In this document: positions 1 to 8,251 of the stretch, piece by piece
Numbering within the stretch: position 1 is the first letter of the stretch
Layout of the letters: every line of letters begins with the position of its first letter
NCBI GenBank assembly: GCA_943324415.2
Contig: CALPLN020000017.1
Coordinates: forward strand, 1-20,012
Source of the DNA: Sediminibacterium ginsengisoli
GTDB lineage: Bacteria; Bacteroidota; Bacteroidia; Chitinophagales; Chitinophagaceae
DNA: 20,012 nt
Direction: 5' to 3'
The notes under the pieces: generated by a model
The model's database searches: none
What the model was told of the DNA's origin: nothing
The model's input: the letters and a program-made list of their open reading frames with translations, nothing else
Translations under genes and position numbers: made by a program

Positions 1-1205
1 CGGATGAAGCTGTTTGCATTGGTGGACCAAAAAGTTCTGAGTCTTATTTGAATATTCCGCACATCATGGCAGCTTGTGAAATCACGAATGCGGATGCGGT
101 GCATCCTGGTTACGGTTTCTTAGCAGAAAATGCAAAGTTCGCGCAAATCTGTGCAGACCATGGTATTAAATTCATTGGTCCAACCCCAGAGATGATCAAC
201 AAAATGGGCGACAAAATCACTGCTAAAGAAACTATGATTAAAGCAGGTGTACCTGTTGTTCCAGGCGGGGAAGGTTTGTTAGAAAGTGTTGAGGCAGCAA
301 AGAAATTAGCAAAAGAGATTGTATATCCTGTCATCATTAAAGCAACTGCTGGTGGTGGTGGTAAAGGAATGCGCGTGGTTTGGAATGAATCTGAGATTGA
401 AAAAGCATTTGGTGATGCGAAGATGGAAGCCGCAGCAAGTTTTAAAAACGATGGTTTATACATGGAGAAATTCGTGGAAGAGCCAAGACATATTGAGATT
501 CAAGTGGCAGGTGACCAATTTGGTAATGTGTGTCATTTGAGTGAGCGTGATTGTTCTATCCAAAGAAGACACCAAAAATTAGTTGAGGAATCCCCATCGC
601 CATTTATGACACCGGATTTACGTCAAAGAATGGGAGAGGCAGCGATTAAAGCAGCATCTGCAATCAACTATGAAAGTGTAGGTACGATTGAGTTCCTTGT
701 GGACAAGCATCGTAACTTCTACTTTATGGAGATGAATACAAGAATTCAAGTAGAGCATTGCGTGACAGAGGAAGTGGTGAGCTATGATTTAATCAAAGAG
801 CAAATTAAAATTGCTGCTGGCGAGAAAATCTCAGGTAAAAACTATGAGCCTCAATTGCATGCGATTGAATGTCGTATCAATGCGGAAGATCCATACAATG
901 ATTTTAGACCATCACCAGGTAAGATTACTGTATTGCATACGCCAGGTGGACATGGCGTTCGTGTAGATAGTCATGTGTACGCGGGTTATGTGATTCCTCC
1001 TTACTATGATTCAATGATTGGTAAATTAATCACGGTGGCGCAAACACGTGAAGAGGCAATTAATACGATGTATCGTGCATTGAGTGAATATGTAATTGAG
1101 GGTGTTAAAACCACTATTCCATTCCACTTGCAATTGATGCAGAACGAAGATTTTAGAAAAGGAAACTTTACTACTAAATTTTTGGAAGGATTTAAGATGA
1201 AGTAA
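1..1205 (+). CDS. accC: biotin carboxylase (acetyl-CoA carboxylase subunit A), 5'-truncated
   Basis: The reading frame enters from the left edge (first full codon at base 3) and gives 400 residues before TAA; about 50 N-terminal residues of a usual protein of about 450 lie outside the window. The enzyme carboxylates biotin on the carrier protein using ATP and bicarbonate, the first half-reaction of acetyl-CoA or related acyl-CoA carboxylases in the cytoplasm. Visible motifs are the ATP-grasp glycine-rich loop KATAGGGGKGMRVV, the RDCSIQRRHQKLVEESPSP segment, the MNTRIQVEH active-site strand and the C-terminal DSMIGKLI of the biotin carboxylase C domain. There is no biotinyl or carboxyltransferase domain after it, so this is a stand-alone subunit; the carrier partner is probably just upstream, out of view. 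Whether the holoenzyme uses acetyl-CoA or propionyl-CoA cannot be decided from this subunit. Confidence 0.95.
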   Translation, partial: DEAVCIGGPKSSESYLNIPHIMAACEITNADAVHPGYGFLAENAKFAQICADHGIKFIGPTPEMINKMGDKITAKETMIKAGVPVVPGGEGLLESVEAAKKLAKEIVYPVIIKATAGGGGKGMRVVWNESEIEKAFGDAKMEAAASFKNDGLYMEKFVEEPRHIEIQVAGDQFGNVCHLSERDCSIQRRHQKLVEESPSPFMTPDLRQRMGEAAIKAASAINYESVGTIEFLVDKHRNFYFMEMNTRIQVEHCVTEEVVSYDLIKEQIKIAAGEKISGKNYEPQLHAIECRINAEDPYNDFRPSPGKITVLHTPGGHGVRVDSHVYAGYVIPPYYDSMIGKLITVAQTREEAINTMYRALSEYVIEGVKTTIPFHLQLMQNEDFRKGNFTTKFLEGFKMK

Positions 1206-1273
1206 TTTTTAATTCTAATTTTTCGACTCGCTCTGCGCATGCTCGAACGCTCGCTAAAAAATTGAATTAAAAA
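1206..1273. repeat. long inverted repeat abutting the accC stop codon
   Basis: Directly after the accC stop, the arm TTTTTAATTC (1206-1215) is the perfect complement of GAATTAAAAA (1264-1273). After a one-base bulge (T1216) the pairing continues with AATTTTT (1217-1223) against AAAAATT (1257-1263), so about 17 bp are paired. The roughly 33-base loop is much more G+C-rich than its surroundings and repeats CGCTC twice. It lies between convergent genes and could act as a transcript-end structure; that role is inference. Confidence 0.7.
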
Positions 1274-1305
1274 TAAGCACCTAGTAAAATAACTATAATG
1301 ATATT

Positions 1306-1337
1306 AAAAAGGCTCCGATAAATCGGAGCCTTTTTGT
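1306..1337. terminator. bidirectional intrinsic terminator between accC and glutamine synthetase
   Basis: A perfect 9-bp stem, GGCTCCGAT (1311-1319) with ATCGGAGCC (1322-1330), has a minimal AA apex (in practice a TAAA loop). It is preceded by five A (1306-1310) and followed by five T (1331-1335), so it works as a rho-independent terminator on either strand, as expected between two convergent genes. Confidence 0.9.
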
Positions 1338-1366
1338 TTGGGGGAATCACACCTTCGGGGAACGTC

Positions 1367-3559
1367 TTATCTCAAGAATAACAATTCTCTGTACTTAGGT
1401 AAGGTCCATAATTCGTCGTCTACCAATTGTTCTAATTTGTCAACGTGGTAACGGATTTTATCGAAATATTGAGCCTTCACTTTTGCCTCATAAGCAATTG
1501 CTTTTTCTCTTGTATCTACAATATTGTTAGCTACTTTTCTTGCTTCAACCATTTCAAATACATTGTCATATACTTGTTGAATATGCGTACTCACATCTTT
1601 CAATAAAGTCAACTGACCTTTGTATAATTTTTCTGGTAAAGCAGCTTCACGAAGCAAGCTTACGTTTTTCAATAATTCATTTTGGTATTTAATAGAAGCA
1701 GGGATGATGTGATTGGTTGCTAAATCGCCCATTACACGTGCTTCGATCTGTACTTTCTTAATGTACTTTTCCAATTCAATTTCATGACGCGCTTCTAATT
1801 CACTATGTGTGTAGATGCCGTTGTCTTTGAACAATTTCTTTGCTTTCTCAGTCACCATGGCGTCTAAAGCAACCGGTGTGGTCTTTAAGTTTGGCAAGCC
1901 TCTTTTCTCCGCTTCTTGATGCCAAGCTTCACTGTAACCATCTCCTTCGAATAAGATTTTCTTACTAGATACAATGTATTTTTGAATCACTTGCATGATC
2001 GCAATTTCTTTCTTGTCACCTTTTTCAATCAACGCATCAACTTCGGCTGCAAATTTTGTTAAGGTATCTGCAATGATCGTATTCAACACGGTCATTGGAT
2101 GTCCGCAGTTCGCAGTTGATCCTACCGCACGGAATTCAAATTTGTTACCTGTGAAGGCAAAAGGAGAAGTTCTGTTACGATCTGTATTGTCAATCATCAA
2201 TTCAGGAATGCTTCTGTGTAAATCTAATTTCAAGATGGCTTCGTCTTGCTCGTCAAACTTATTGCCCACACGAGTTTCAACATCATTCAAAACTTTAGTT
2301 AAGTAGTCACCAATGAATACAGAGATGATTGCAGGAGGCGCTTCGTTTGCTCCTAAACGGAAATCATTCGATGCAGATGCAATAGAGGCTCTTAAGATAT
2401 CTGCATAATCATGCACCGCTTTAATTGTATTCACAAAGAAGGTCAAGAACATTAAGTTGGTCTTAGGCGTTTTACCTGGTGCCAATAAGTTGATGCCTGT
2501 ATCAGTCGCTAAACTCCAGTTATTGTGTTTGCCACTACCATTGATGCCAGCAAATGGCTTCTCATGTAGTAAAACAACTAAACGATGTCTTTTAGCAACA
2601 CGTGTCATTACATCCATTAAAAGAATGTTATGATCTACTGCAATATTCACTTCTTCAAAAATAGGAGCGCACTCAAACTGAGCAGGTGCCACTTCATTGT
2701 GTCTTGTTCTTAAAGGAATACCTAATTTATAAGATTCATTTTCAAAATCACGCATGAATGCATACACGCGCTCTGGAATTGAACCAAAGTAATGGTCTTC
2801 TAATTGTTGTCCTTTAGCAGGTGTAAAACCAAATACAGTTCTGCCGCATTGTACTAAATCTGGTCTAGCATTTACCAATGCTTCGTCAATCACAAAATAT
2901 TCTTGTTCCCAACCTAAAGTAGGGATGACTTTATTTACGTTCTTATCAAAATAGTTACAAACTGTTACTGCTGCTTTATTGACTGCATCCACTGCTTTCA
3001 TCAATGGTGCTTTGTAGTCTAAAGACTCGCCAGTGTAAGCAATAAAAATGGTAGGGATACATAAAGTTTTTCCGTTACCAATTTCAATGATGAATGGGGG
3101 AGATGATGGGTCCCATGCAGTATATCCTCTTGCTTCAAATGTAGCCCTCAATCCTCCATTCGGAAAGGAAGAGGCATCTGGTTCTTGTTGTATTAATGTA
3201 GCACCGTCAAATTCTTCGATTGCTGTACCGTCTCCTTTTAAGGTAAAGAAAGAATCATGCTTTTCTGCCGTTGCGCCAGTCAATGGTTGGAACCAGTGAG
3301 TAAAATGCGTTACACCTCTGCTCTCTGCCCAAGCACGCATACCAGATGCGATTTGACCAGCCACCGTGCGATCAATTTTTTTACCACCTTTGATACTTGT
3401 TACTAAGCTTTTGTAAGCTTCATCACTTAGATATTCTCTAGCTGTTTTAATGGTGAAAACACTTTCTCCGAAAACGCCTGTAATTTTTGCGCTTTTGATA
3501 TCTGGTGAATTTGGTTTAAAATGGCTTACATGGTTGACTGCGTCGGTTCTTAAAGACAT
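1367..3559 (-). CDS. glnN: glutamine synthetase, class III
   Basis: This 730-residue protein makes glutamine from glutamate, ammonia and ATP in the cytoplasm. The length and signatures are those of the GSIII class common in Bacteroidota, not the 450-residue GSI class. Visible segments are HFTHWFQPLTGATAEKHDSF near residues 85-104 (GSIII N-terminal signature), GWEQEYF near 217-223 (acidic metal and glutamate site), HNEVAPAQFE near 287-296 and KPFAGINGSGKHNNWS near 334-349 (nucleotide-binding region). The ATG at 3559 gives the typical GSIII N-terminus. The gene is divergent from purL and convergent with accC behind a shared terminator. A TATCTTTG element about 33 bases before the start is a good promoter core. 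The symbol glnN is used for this class; glnA is also seen in databases. Confidence 0.95.
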   Translation of the reverse strand: MSLRTDAVNHVSHFKPNSPDIKSAKITGVFGESVFTIKTAREYLSDEAYKSLVTSIKGGKKIDRTVAGQIASGMRAWAESRGVTHFTHWFQPLTGATAEKHDSFFTLKGDGTAIEEFDGATLIQQEPDASSFPNGGLRATFEARGYTAWDPSSPPFIIEIGNGKTLCIPTIFIAYTGESLDYKAPLMKAVDAVNKAAVTVCNYFDKNVNKVIPTLGWEQEYFVIDEALVNARPDLVQCGRTVFGFTPAKGQQLEDHYFGSIPERVYAFMRDFENESYKLGIPLRTRHNEVAPAQFECAPIFEEVNIAVDHNILLMDVMTRVAKRHRLVVLLHEKPFAGINGSGKHNNWSLATDTGINLLAPGKTPKTNLMFLTFFVNTIKAVHDYADILRASIASASNDFRLGANEAPPAIISVFIGDYLTKVLNDVETRVGNKFDEQDEAILKLDLHRSIPELMIDNTDRNRTSPFAFTGNKFEFRAVGSTANCGHPMTVLNTIIADTLTKFAAEVDALIEKGDKKEIAIMQVIQKYIVSSKKILFEGDGYSEAWHQEAEKRGLPNLKTTPVALDAMVTEKAKKLFKDNGIYTHSELEARHEIELEKYIKKVQIEARVMGDLATNHIIPASIKYQNELLKNVSLLREAALPEKLYKGQLTLLKDVSTHIQQVYDNVFEMVEARKVANNIVDTREKAIAYEAKVKAQYFDKIRYHVDKLEQLVDDELWTLPKYRELLFLR

Positions 3560-3591
3560 ATATTATTTATTTAAAATATAAATGATTAGAA

Positions 3592-3599
3592 CAAAGATA
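3592..3599 (-). promoter_or_regulatory. candidate -7 promoter element for glutamine synthetase
   Basis: On the minus strand these bases read TATCTTTG, a perfect match to the Bacteroidota -7 consensus TAnnTTTG. Transcription would start near 3588, leaving a leader of about 28 bases before the ATG at 3559. No good -33 TTTG lies at the usual 19-21 base spacing. Confidence 0.5.
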
Positions 3600-3794
3600 T
3601 TGTCTTTTGTTAATTTTTATTCTAAGGTTTTTGAAAAAAGATATAAAATGTGCATAAAATATAAATATAATTAAAAATTATAATACATATTTAGTCTACA
3701 ATCTATTGATAATCATAAATATCCTTCTGTAAACTACTAACAAGCCACTTTTTTTATGTTGGTAAATCTCTAATGACTTAAGTCTGTCGTTTTG

Positions 3795-3802
3795 TAACTT
3801 CG
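3795..3802 (+). promoter_or_regulatory. candidate -7 promoter element for purL
   Basis: TAACTTCG matches TAnnTTTG at all but one position and continues as GCG, like the yidC and icmF elements in this window. Predicted initiation is near 3807, about 25 bases before the purL ATG. No -33 element at normal spacing is evident. Confidence 0.35.
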
Positions 3803-3831
3803 CGTCATCTATTCAAGTATAAGCCCAAATC

Positions 3832-6036
3832 ATGGAAATAACTGTAAAAACAGCCCAACAATTAAGACTAACCGAAGGAGAATTTGAAAGTATCAAACAG
3901 AAGCTGGGTCGCACACCCAATTTTACTGAGCTATGTGCTTTTAGTGGCATGTGGAGTGAACATTGTAGTTATAAGAATTCTATTAAATGGTTAAAAACAT
4001 TGCCTCGTGATGGAGGTAGAATGTTGGTTGCTGCGGGTGAAGAGAATGCGGGCTTGATGGATATTGGAAATGATTATGGTGTCGTATTTAAAATTGAATC
4101 ACATAACCACCCAAGTGCATTGGAGCCTTTTCAAGGTGCTGCAACAGGAGTAGGTGGTATCCAAAGAGATATTTTCACCATGGGTGCTCGTCCAATCGCA
4201 TCTTTAAATAGTTTACGTTTTGGAAATTTAGAAGATGCTAAAACAAAAAGACTATTGGCTGGAGTGGTGCATGGTATTGGACATTATGGAAACTGTTTTG
4301 GTGTTCCAACTGTAGGCGGTGAATTGTATTTTGAAGATTGTTATCATACCAACCCATTGGTGAATGCCATGAGTGTGGGAATTGTAAAAGCGGGTAAGAC
4401 GGTGAGTGCAATTGCATTGGGTAAAGGGAATCCTGTATTCTTTGTGGGAAGTGCTACAGGTAAAGACGGAATAGGTGGTGCAAGTTTTGCTTCTGCTGAA
4501 ATTACTGCGGATAGTGCAGAAGAATTACCAGCAGTGCAAGTGGGTGATCCTTTTCAAGAAAAGAAATTATTAGAAGCTTGTTTAGAAGTCATTGAAACAG
4601 GTGGTGTAGTGGGTATGCAAGATATGGGTGCTGCAGGAATCATTTGTTCTACTGCAGAGATGAGTGCAAAAGGTGGAGTTGGAATGCGCATTGATTTAGA
4701 TAAAGTACCAACACGTCAACAAAACATGAAGGCATGGGAATTGTTGTTAAGTGAGAGTCAAGAGCGTATGTTGATGGTAGTAGAGAAAGGAAAAGAAAAA
4801 GAAGTCTTAGCTGTATTTGAAAAATGGGATTTGTCTTGTAGCAATATTGGAGAAGTGACAGAGGATGGCTTATTGGATTTTTACATGCATGGTGTATTAG
4901 AAGCTTCATTACCCGCTTATGAGTTGGTATTAGGCGGTGGTGCACCAGTGTATGAAAGAGCCTATCAAGCGCCAGCGTATCTTGCTAAAGTCAATGCATT
5001 TGACATGAACACGATTGCAGATACAAGTAATTTGCAAGAGACTGTAAAAGCAATGGTGCAGCTTCCAAATATCGCATCAAAACGCTGGGTGTATACACAG
5101 TATGATAGTATGGTAGGTGCGGCGAATACATCTACCAATGCCCCAAGTGACGCAGCAATTGTATTAGCAAAGGGAACTGGCAAAGCTTTGGCTATGACGG
5201 TAGATTGTAATAGTAAGTATGTTTATGCGGATCCTGAAAAAGGCGCCATGATTGCGGTAGCAGAAGCAGCAAGAAATATTGTTTGTTCTGGTGGGGAGCC
5301 AATAGGTGTAACCAACTGTTTAAATTTTGGAAATCCTTACGATCCAGAAGTATACTATCAGTTTGTAAAATCGGTAGAAGGAATGGGAGCGGCTTGTAGA
5401 AAATTCAACACACCTGTAACTGGGGGTAACGTGAGTTTTTACAACCAAAATCCGGATGGTCCAGTTTTTCCAACACCTACAATTGGTATGGTGGGTATTG
5501 TGGAGGACATGAACAATAGAATGACTTTAGATTTCAAGCAGGAAGGAGATACCATTGTTTTATTAGGTCAACAAAGAAACGATATCGGATCTTCTGAATA
5601 TGTAAATAAATTAAAAGGTGTTGCATTTTCTTCGGCACCTTATTTTGATTTGGACGAAGAGTTTCAATTACAACAATTGGTTGCAAGCTTAATCAAATCA
5701 AAAAAAGTAAAATCAGCACATGATATTAGTGAAGGCGGATTGATTGTTACTTTATTAGAATCTGCTTTCTTCAACAACAAAGGTTTCAATGTAAGTTCAA
5801 ACAATAGTGATTTAAGAAAAGATGCTTATTGGTTGGGTGAAGCGCAAAGCAGGGTGGTGGTTTCATGTACTGCAGATCAAGTTGCGGATATGGAACAATT
5901 GGCAAAAACCTTTGGTATTACAACAACGACCATTGGTAAAGTGACCGATGGAGAGGTGGTGGTAGATAATGAAAATTGGGGATCCATCGCCAATTGGAAA
6001 AACGAATACGATACAGCAATAGAAAAAAAATTATAA
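3832..6036 (+). CDS. purL: phosphoribosylformylglycinamidine synthase, small PurL type
   Basis: A 734-residue protein, the length of the small PurL that works as a complex with PurS and the glutaminase PurQ, not the single-chain enzyme of about 1,250 residues. It catalyses the fourth step of purine synthesis, the ATP-dependent conversion of FGAR to FGAM. Two AIR-synthase-like halves are visible: SGMWSEHCSYKNS near residues 38-50, the SHNHPSALEPFQGAATGVGG stretch near 90-109 with IQRDIFTMGARP after it, a second-half CSGGEPIGVTNCLNFGNP, and GGNVSFYNQNPDG. No glutaminase triad or PurQ domain is fused, so PurS and PurQ must be encoded elsewhere. The chosen ATG gives the family N-terminus directly. 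hldD follows after 20 bases, suggesting co-transcription. Confidence 0.95.
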   Translation: MEITVKTAQQLRLTEGEFESIKQKLGRTPNFTELCAFSGMWSEHCSYKNSIKWLKTLPRDGGRMLVAAGEENAGLMDIGNDYGVVFKIESHNHPSALEPFQGAATGVGGIQRDIFTMGARPIASLNSLRFGNLEDAKTKRLLAGVVHGIGHYGNCFGVPTVGGELYFEDCYHTNPLVNAMSVGIVKAGKTVSAIALGKGNPVFFVGSATGKDGIGGASFASAEITADSAEELPAVQVGDPFQEKKLLEACLEVIETGGVVGMQDMGAAGIICSTAEMSAKGGVGMRIDLDKVPTRQQNMKAWELLLSESQERMLMVVEKGKEKEVLAVFEKWDLSCSNIGEVTEDGLLDFYMHGVLEASLPAYELVLGGGAPVYERAYQAPAYLAKVNAFDMNTIADTSNLQETVKAMVQLPNIASKRWVYTQYDSMVGAANTSTNAPSDAAIVLAKGTGKALAMTVDCNSKYVYADPEKGAMIAVAEAARNIVCSGGEPIGVTNCLNFGNPYDPEVYYQFVKSVEGMGAACRKFNTPVTGGNVSFYNQNPDGPVFPTPTIGMVGIVEDMNNRMTLDFKQEGDTIVLLGQQRNDIGSSEYVNKLKGVAFSSAPYFDLDEEFQLQQLVASLIKSKKVKSAHDISEGGLIVTLLESAFFNNKGFNVSSNNSDLRKDAYWLGEAQSRVVVSCTADQVADMEQLAKTFGITTTTIGKVTDGEVVVDNENWGSIANWKNEYDTAIEKKL

Positions 6037-6056
6037 TTCGCTTTTAAAAATAGTCC

Positions 6057-7058
6057 ATGTCAAAACAACCAACCATTGTGGTCACTGGTGCTGCAGGTTT
6101 TATCGGTGCTGTTTTTGTTCAGTTTTTAAATGAACAAGGATTGGATCAGTTATTACTTGTGGATGATTTTGGCGTTGAATCAAAAAGAACAAATTGGGAA
6201 AATAAAAAGTTCATTAAGGCAGTAGAACGTCAAGCTTTTTTAACACAATTGGAAGACGGCGAATTTGAGATTGATTTGATTGTGCATCTAGGTGCGAGGA
6301 CAGACACCACTGAATTCAATTATGCCATTCATGAGGCATTGAATGTGGAGTATTCAAAAGCCCTCTGGAATTATGCTACCGCAAAAAAGATTCCATTTAT
6401 TTATGCCTCTTCTGCAGCAACATATGGTGGTGGTGAACATGGGTATGAAGACAGCCATGCTATATTAGATCAACTTGAACCACTCAATCCATATGGAGTG
6501 AGTAAAAACGAATTTGACAAATGGGCCATCGCTCAACCAGCTGCACCGCCATCTTGGACTGGATTGAAGTTCTTTAATGTCTATGGTCCTAATGAATCAC
6601 ATAAAGGCCGAATGGCGAGTGTGATATTTCATTCCTTTAATCAAATCAAATCAACTGGCGTTGTCAAGTTGTTTAAAAGTCATCGACCTGATTTCAAAGA
6701 CGGGCAACAATTGCGTGATTTTATTTATGTCAAGGATTTAGTGGCTGTAATAGATTGGATGATGCATGAAATGCTAGACAATCATTGGGAGTCAAGTAAA
6801 AATGGATTATACAATTTAGGCACAGGCAAAGCAAGATCTTTCTATGATCTAGCTGCCAATACTTTTATAGCTCAAGGTTTAGAGCCAAAGATTGAATTTG
6901 TAGATATGCCCGAAGATATCAGAGATAAGTATCAATATTTTACAGAAGCCAATATGGCTAAATTACGTGCTGCAGGATACACAAAGCCATTCACTAGTTT
7001 AGAAGAAGGGGTACATGATTATGTGGCCAACTATTTAGTTCCCGGGAAGGGATATTAG
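6057..7058 (+). CDS. hldD: ADP-L-glycero-D-manno-heptose 6-epimerase
   Basis: A 333-residue extended short-chain dehydrogenase. It converts ADP-D-glycero- to ADP-L-glycero-D-manno-heptose, the precursor for the LPS inner core, in the cytoplasm. The Rossmann motif GAAGFIG is at residues 11-17, the active-site ASSAATYG run at about 117-124, and the YxxxK pair is Tyr146 and Lys150 (YGVSK). Family-typical segments such as DDF near 36-38, HLGARTDTTE near 77-86, FFNVYGPNESHKGRMASV near 172-189 and QQLRDFIYVKD separate HldD from UDP-hexose epimerases. It starts 20 bases after purL with no promoter or terminator visible between them, so an operon is likely even though the functions differ. It ends before a large inverted repeat facing the convergent hydrolase gene. 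Confidence 0.92.
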   Translation: MSKQPTIVVTGAAGFIGAVFVQFLNEQGLDQLLLVDDFGVESKRTNWENKKFIKAVERQAFLTQLEDGEFEIDLIVHLGARTDTTEFNYAIHEALNVEYSKALWNYATAKKIPFIYASSAATYGGGEHGYEDSHAILDQLEPLNPYGVSKNEFDKWAIAQPAAPPSWTGLKFFNVYGPNESHKGRMASVIFHSFNQIKSTGVVKLFKSHRPDFKDGQQLRDFIYVKDLVAVIDWMMHEMLDNHWESSKNGLYNLGTGKARSFYDLAANTFIAQGLEPKIEFVDMPEDIRDKYQYFTEANMAKLRAAGYTKPFTSLEEGVHDYVANYLVPGKGY

Positions 7059-7084
7059 AAAAAAGCATTTTCACTAATTAGGGA

Positions 7085-7192
7085 ATAGAGAAAATATACC
7101 TATCCCTTGGCTTTCAGCCTATCAATTTTCTGCTTTCATCAGACGCTTGGTCGCGTCTTCTTGTTCGCTACGGGATAGTATATTTTCTCTAT
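7085..7192. repeat. long inverted repeat with internal hairpins between convergent genes
   Basis: The arms 7085-7106 and 7172-7192 pair over 21 bp with a single bulged C at 7099/7100. Inside are two smaller hairpins: GGCT/AGCC (7109-7112, 7116-7119) and AGACGC/GCGTCT (7141-7146, 7153-7158). A GGGAATAG at 7081-7088 could compete with the right arm for CTATCCC at 7100-7106. No T-tract follows, so it is not a classic terminator. Its position between converging 3' ends suggests a transcript-end or processing structure; that is inference. Confidence 0.75.
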
Positions 7193-7216
7193 CATCAATT
7201 TATTTCTAATTTTATA

Positions 7217-8092
7217 TTAATGTGCCTTCAAGAAAGCAATTGCTTTTGCATAAGAATCTGCTTTTGCGGCAGCGTTATAGCTAGGATTGCTAGGATTCGC
7301 AAAGCCATGACCCGCATCGTATTTGTAAGCAGTTAAGTTTTTGCCAGCTAATTTCATATTGGCTTCAAAATCGTTCACCATCGCTGGAGATGGAGATTGA
7401 TCTAAGTTGCCAAAGAAACCAATGATATCACATTGAATGGATTTCAATTTATCCATATTGGATTCTGGGCGACCATAATACATCACAGATCCTTTTGCTT
7501 GAGGGCCTGCTAAAATTGCTGTTTGCAAACTCCACATACCGCCAAAGCACCAACCCACACTGTAAATTGCTGCTTTAGGTCCTGCGTGTTTGATAGCACC
7601 TTGGATCAATGCTACCATTCTATTCATGTCTGCACCTCGCATTAATTTCATTGCGCTGTCTGGTGTTGCTGCAACTTTGCCATCATACATATCCACTGCC
7701 ATGACGTTGACATCCCCTAAGTCTTTGAAATACTGATCCGCTTCCATTTTGATATTGTCATTCAATCCCCACCATTCTTGAATTACAATCAACCATTTAT
7801 CTGATTTCTTTTTAGCTGGAATAAAATAAGCCTGACCTTGCTTTCCGTCCGCAGCATTGAATGGCACAATTTTACCCAATAAATTGGCTGGATTGACTTG
7901 CACTGGGGCAAGGTGCATTTGTGCAAATTTTGATTGGCTTGCTTCCAATTGATACGCTTGCTGCGTTTCCATGTTTAGACATTCAATGACTTCGCCTTTG
8001 TCAATTACAGGATGCTGTGTTGGCTCCCATTGCCAGCTCAATAATCCTGCCGTCAAAAGCAGTGCAAATAAGGTATAAAGGGTCTTTTTCAT
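7217..8092 (-). CDS. exported dienelactone hydrolase family protein
   Basis: An alpha/beta hydrolase of 291 residues from the preferred ATG at 8092. An ATG 33 bases upstream (8125) is in frame, but it would put an extra stretch before the lysine-led signal peptide MKKTLYTLFALLLTAGLLSW. The dienelactone hydrolase nucleophile motif is GWCFGG with Cys182; the other triad members are Asp231 (GNLDQ) and His262 (AGHGFANP), and Glu106 in QEWWGLN fits the conserved glutamate of the family. The mature protein would act in the periplasm, cleaving an unknown ester or lactone; the true substrate cannot be named. An N-terminal segment of about 60 residues between signal peptide and hydrolase fold has no assignment. 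It is transcribed away from pyrG and shares a short regulatory region with it. Confidence 0.85.
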   Translation of the reverse strand: MKKTLYTLFALLLTAGLLSWQWEPTQHPVIDKGEVIECLNMETQQAYQLEASQSKFAQMHLAPVQVNPANLLGKIVPFNAADGKQGQAYFIPAKKKSDKWLIVIQEWWGLNDNIKMEADQYFKDLGDVNVMAVDMYDGKVAATPDSAMKLMRGADMNRMVALIQGAIKHAGPKAAIYSVGWCFGGMWSLQTAILAGPQAKGSVMYYGRPESNMDKLKSIQCDIIGFFGNLDQSPSPAMVNDFEANMKLAGKNLTAYKYDAGHGFANPSNPSYNAAAKADSYAKAIAFLKAH

Positions 8093-8156
8093 TGTATTGG
8101 TTTTAATTTGATTTAAGATGTTCACGTTTATATAACAGTTATAAACATTTATTGTT

Positions 8157-8189
8157 TAGGCGGTTTTATACATTTTGTAGGCGGTGTTT
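8157..8189. repeat. tandem TAGGCGGT direct repeats overlapping the pyrG promoter
   Basis: TAGGCGGT occurs at 8157-8164 and 8178-8185, start to start 21 bases, about two helical turns. The match extends weakly to TAGGCGGTnTT. One copy lies just upstream of the -33 element and the other inside the promoter spacer, where a bound protein would block or reposition RNA polymerase. A third AGGCGGT is at 8234-8240. An operator function is inferred. Confidence 0.45.
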
Positions 8190-8204
8190 TTTAGCTTATT
8201 TTTG
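8174..8204 (+). promoter_or_regulatory. Bacteroidota-type promoter for pyrG
   Basis: TTTG at 8174-8177 and TATTTTTG at 8197-8204 are separated by exactly 19 bases and match the -33 TTTG and -7 TAnnTTTG consensus without a mismatch. Initiation should fall near 8208-8211, leaving a leader of about 115 bases before the pyrG ATG. Confidence 0.7.
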
Positions 8205-8251
8205 TATGACCTCTAAGAAATTTTCCAAAAAAAAGGCGGTCACATTAAAAA

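Larger units (their letters stand above)
3560..3831. other. divergent intergenic region between glutamine synthetase and purL
   Basis: This 272-base, very A/T-rich gap separates two divergent genes. It holds candidate -7 elements for both directions and a perfect A/T-only inverted repeat at 3666-3682 (TATAATT, AAA, AATTATA). No open reading frame, tRNA or recognisable riboswitch is visible. Confidence 0.7.

Noticed and set aside
319..540. Plus-strand 73-codon frame inside accC.
   Set aside because: Out of frame with strong biotin carboxylase motifs; low-complexity shadow.
3666..3682. A/T-only 7-bp inverted repeat in the glutamine synthetase/purL gap as an operator.
   Set aside because: Such palindromes are expected by chance in DNA this A/T-rich; nothing else supports a binding site.
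4649..4945. Minus-strand open frame of 98 codons inside purL.
   Set aside because: Lies opposite a well-conserved enzyme gene, has no recognisable domain or promoter, and is a shadow of the coding frame; the same holds for the other long antisense frames inside accC, pyrG, icmF and the peptidase gene.
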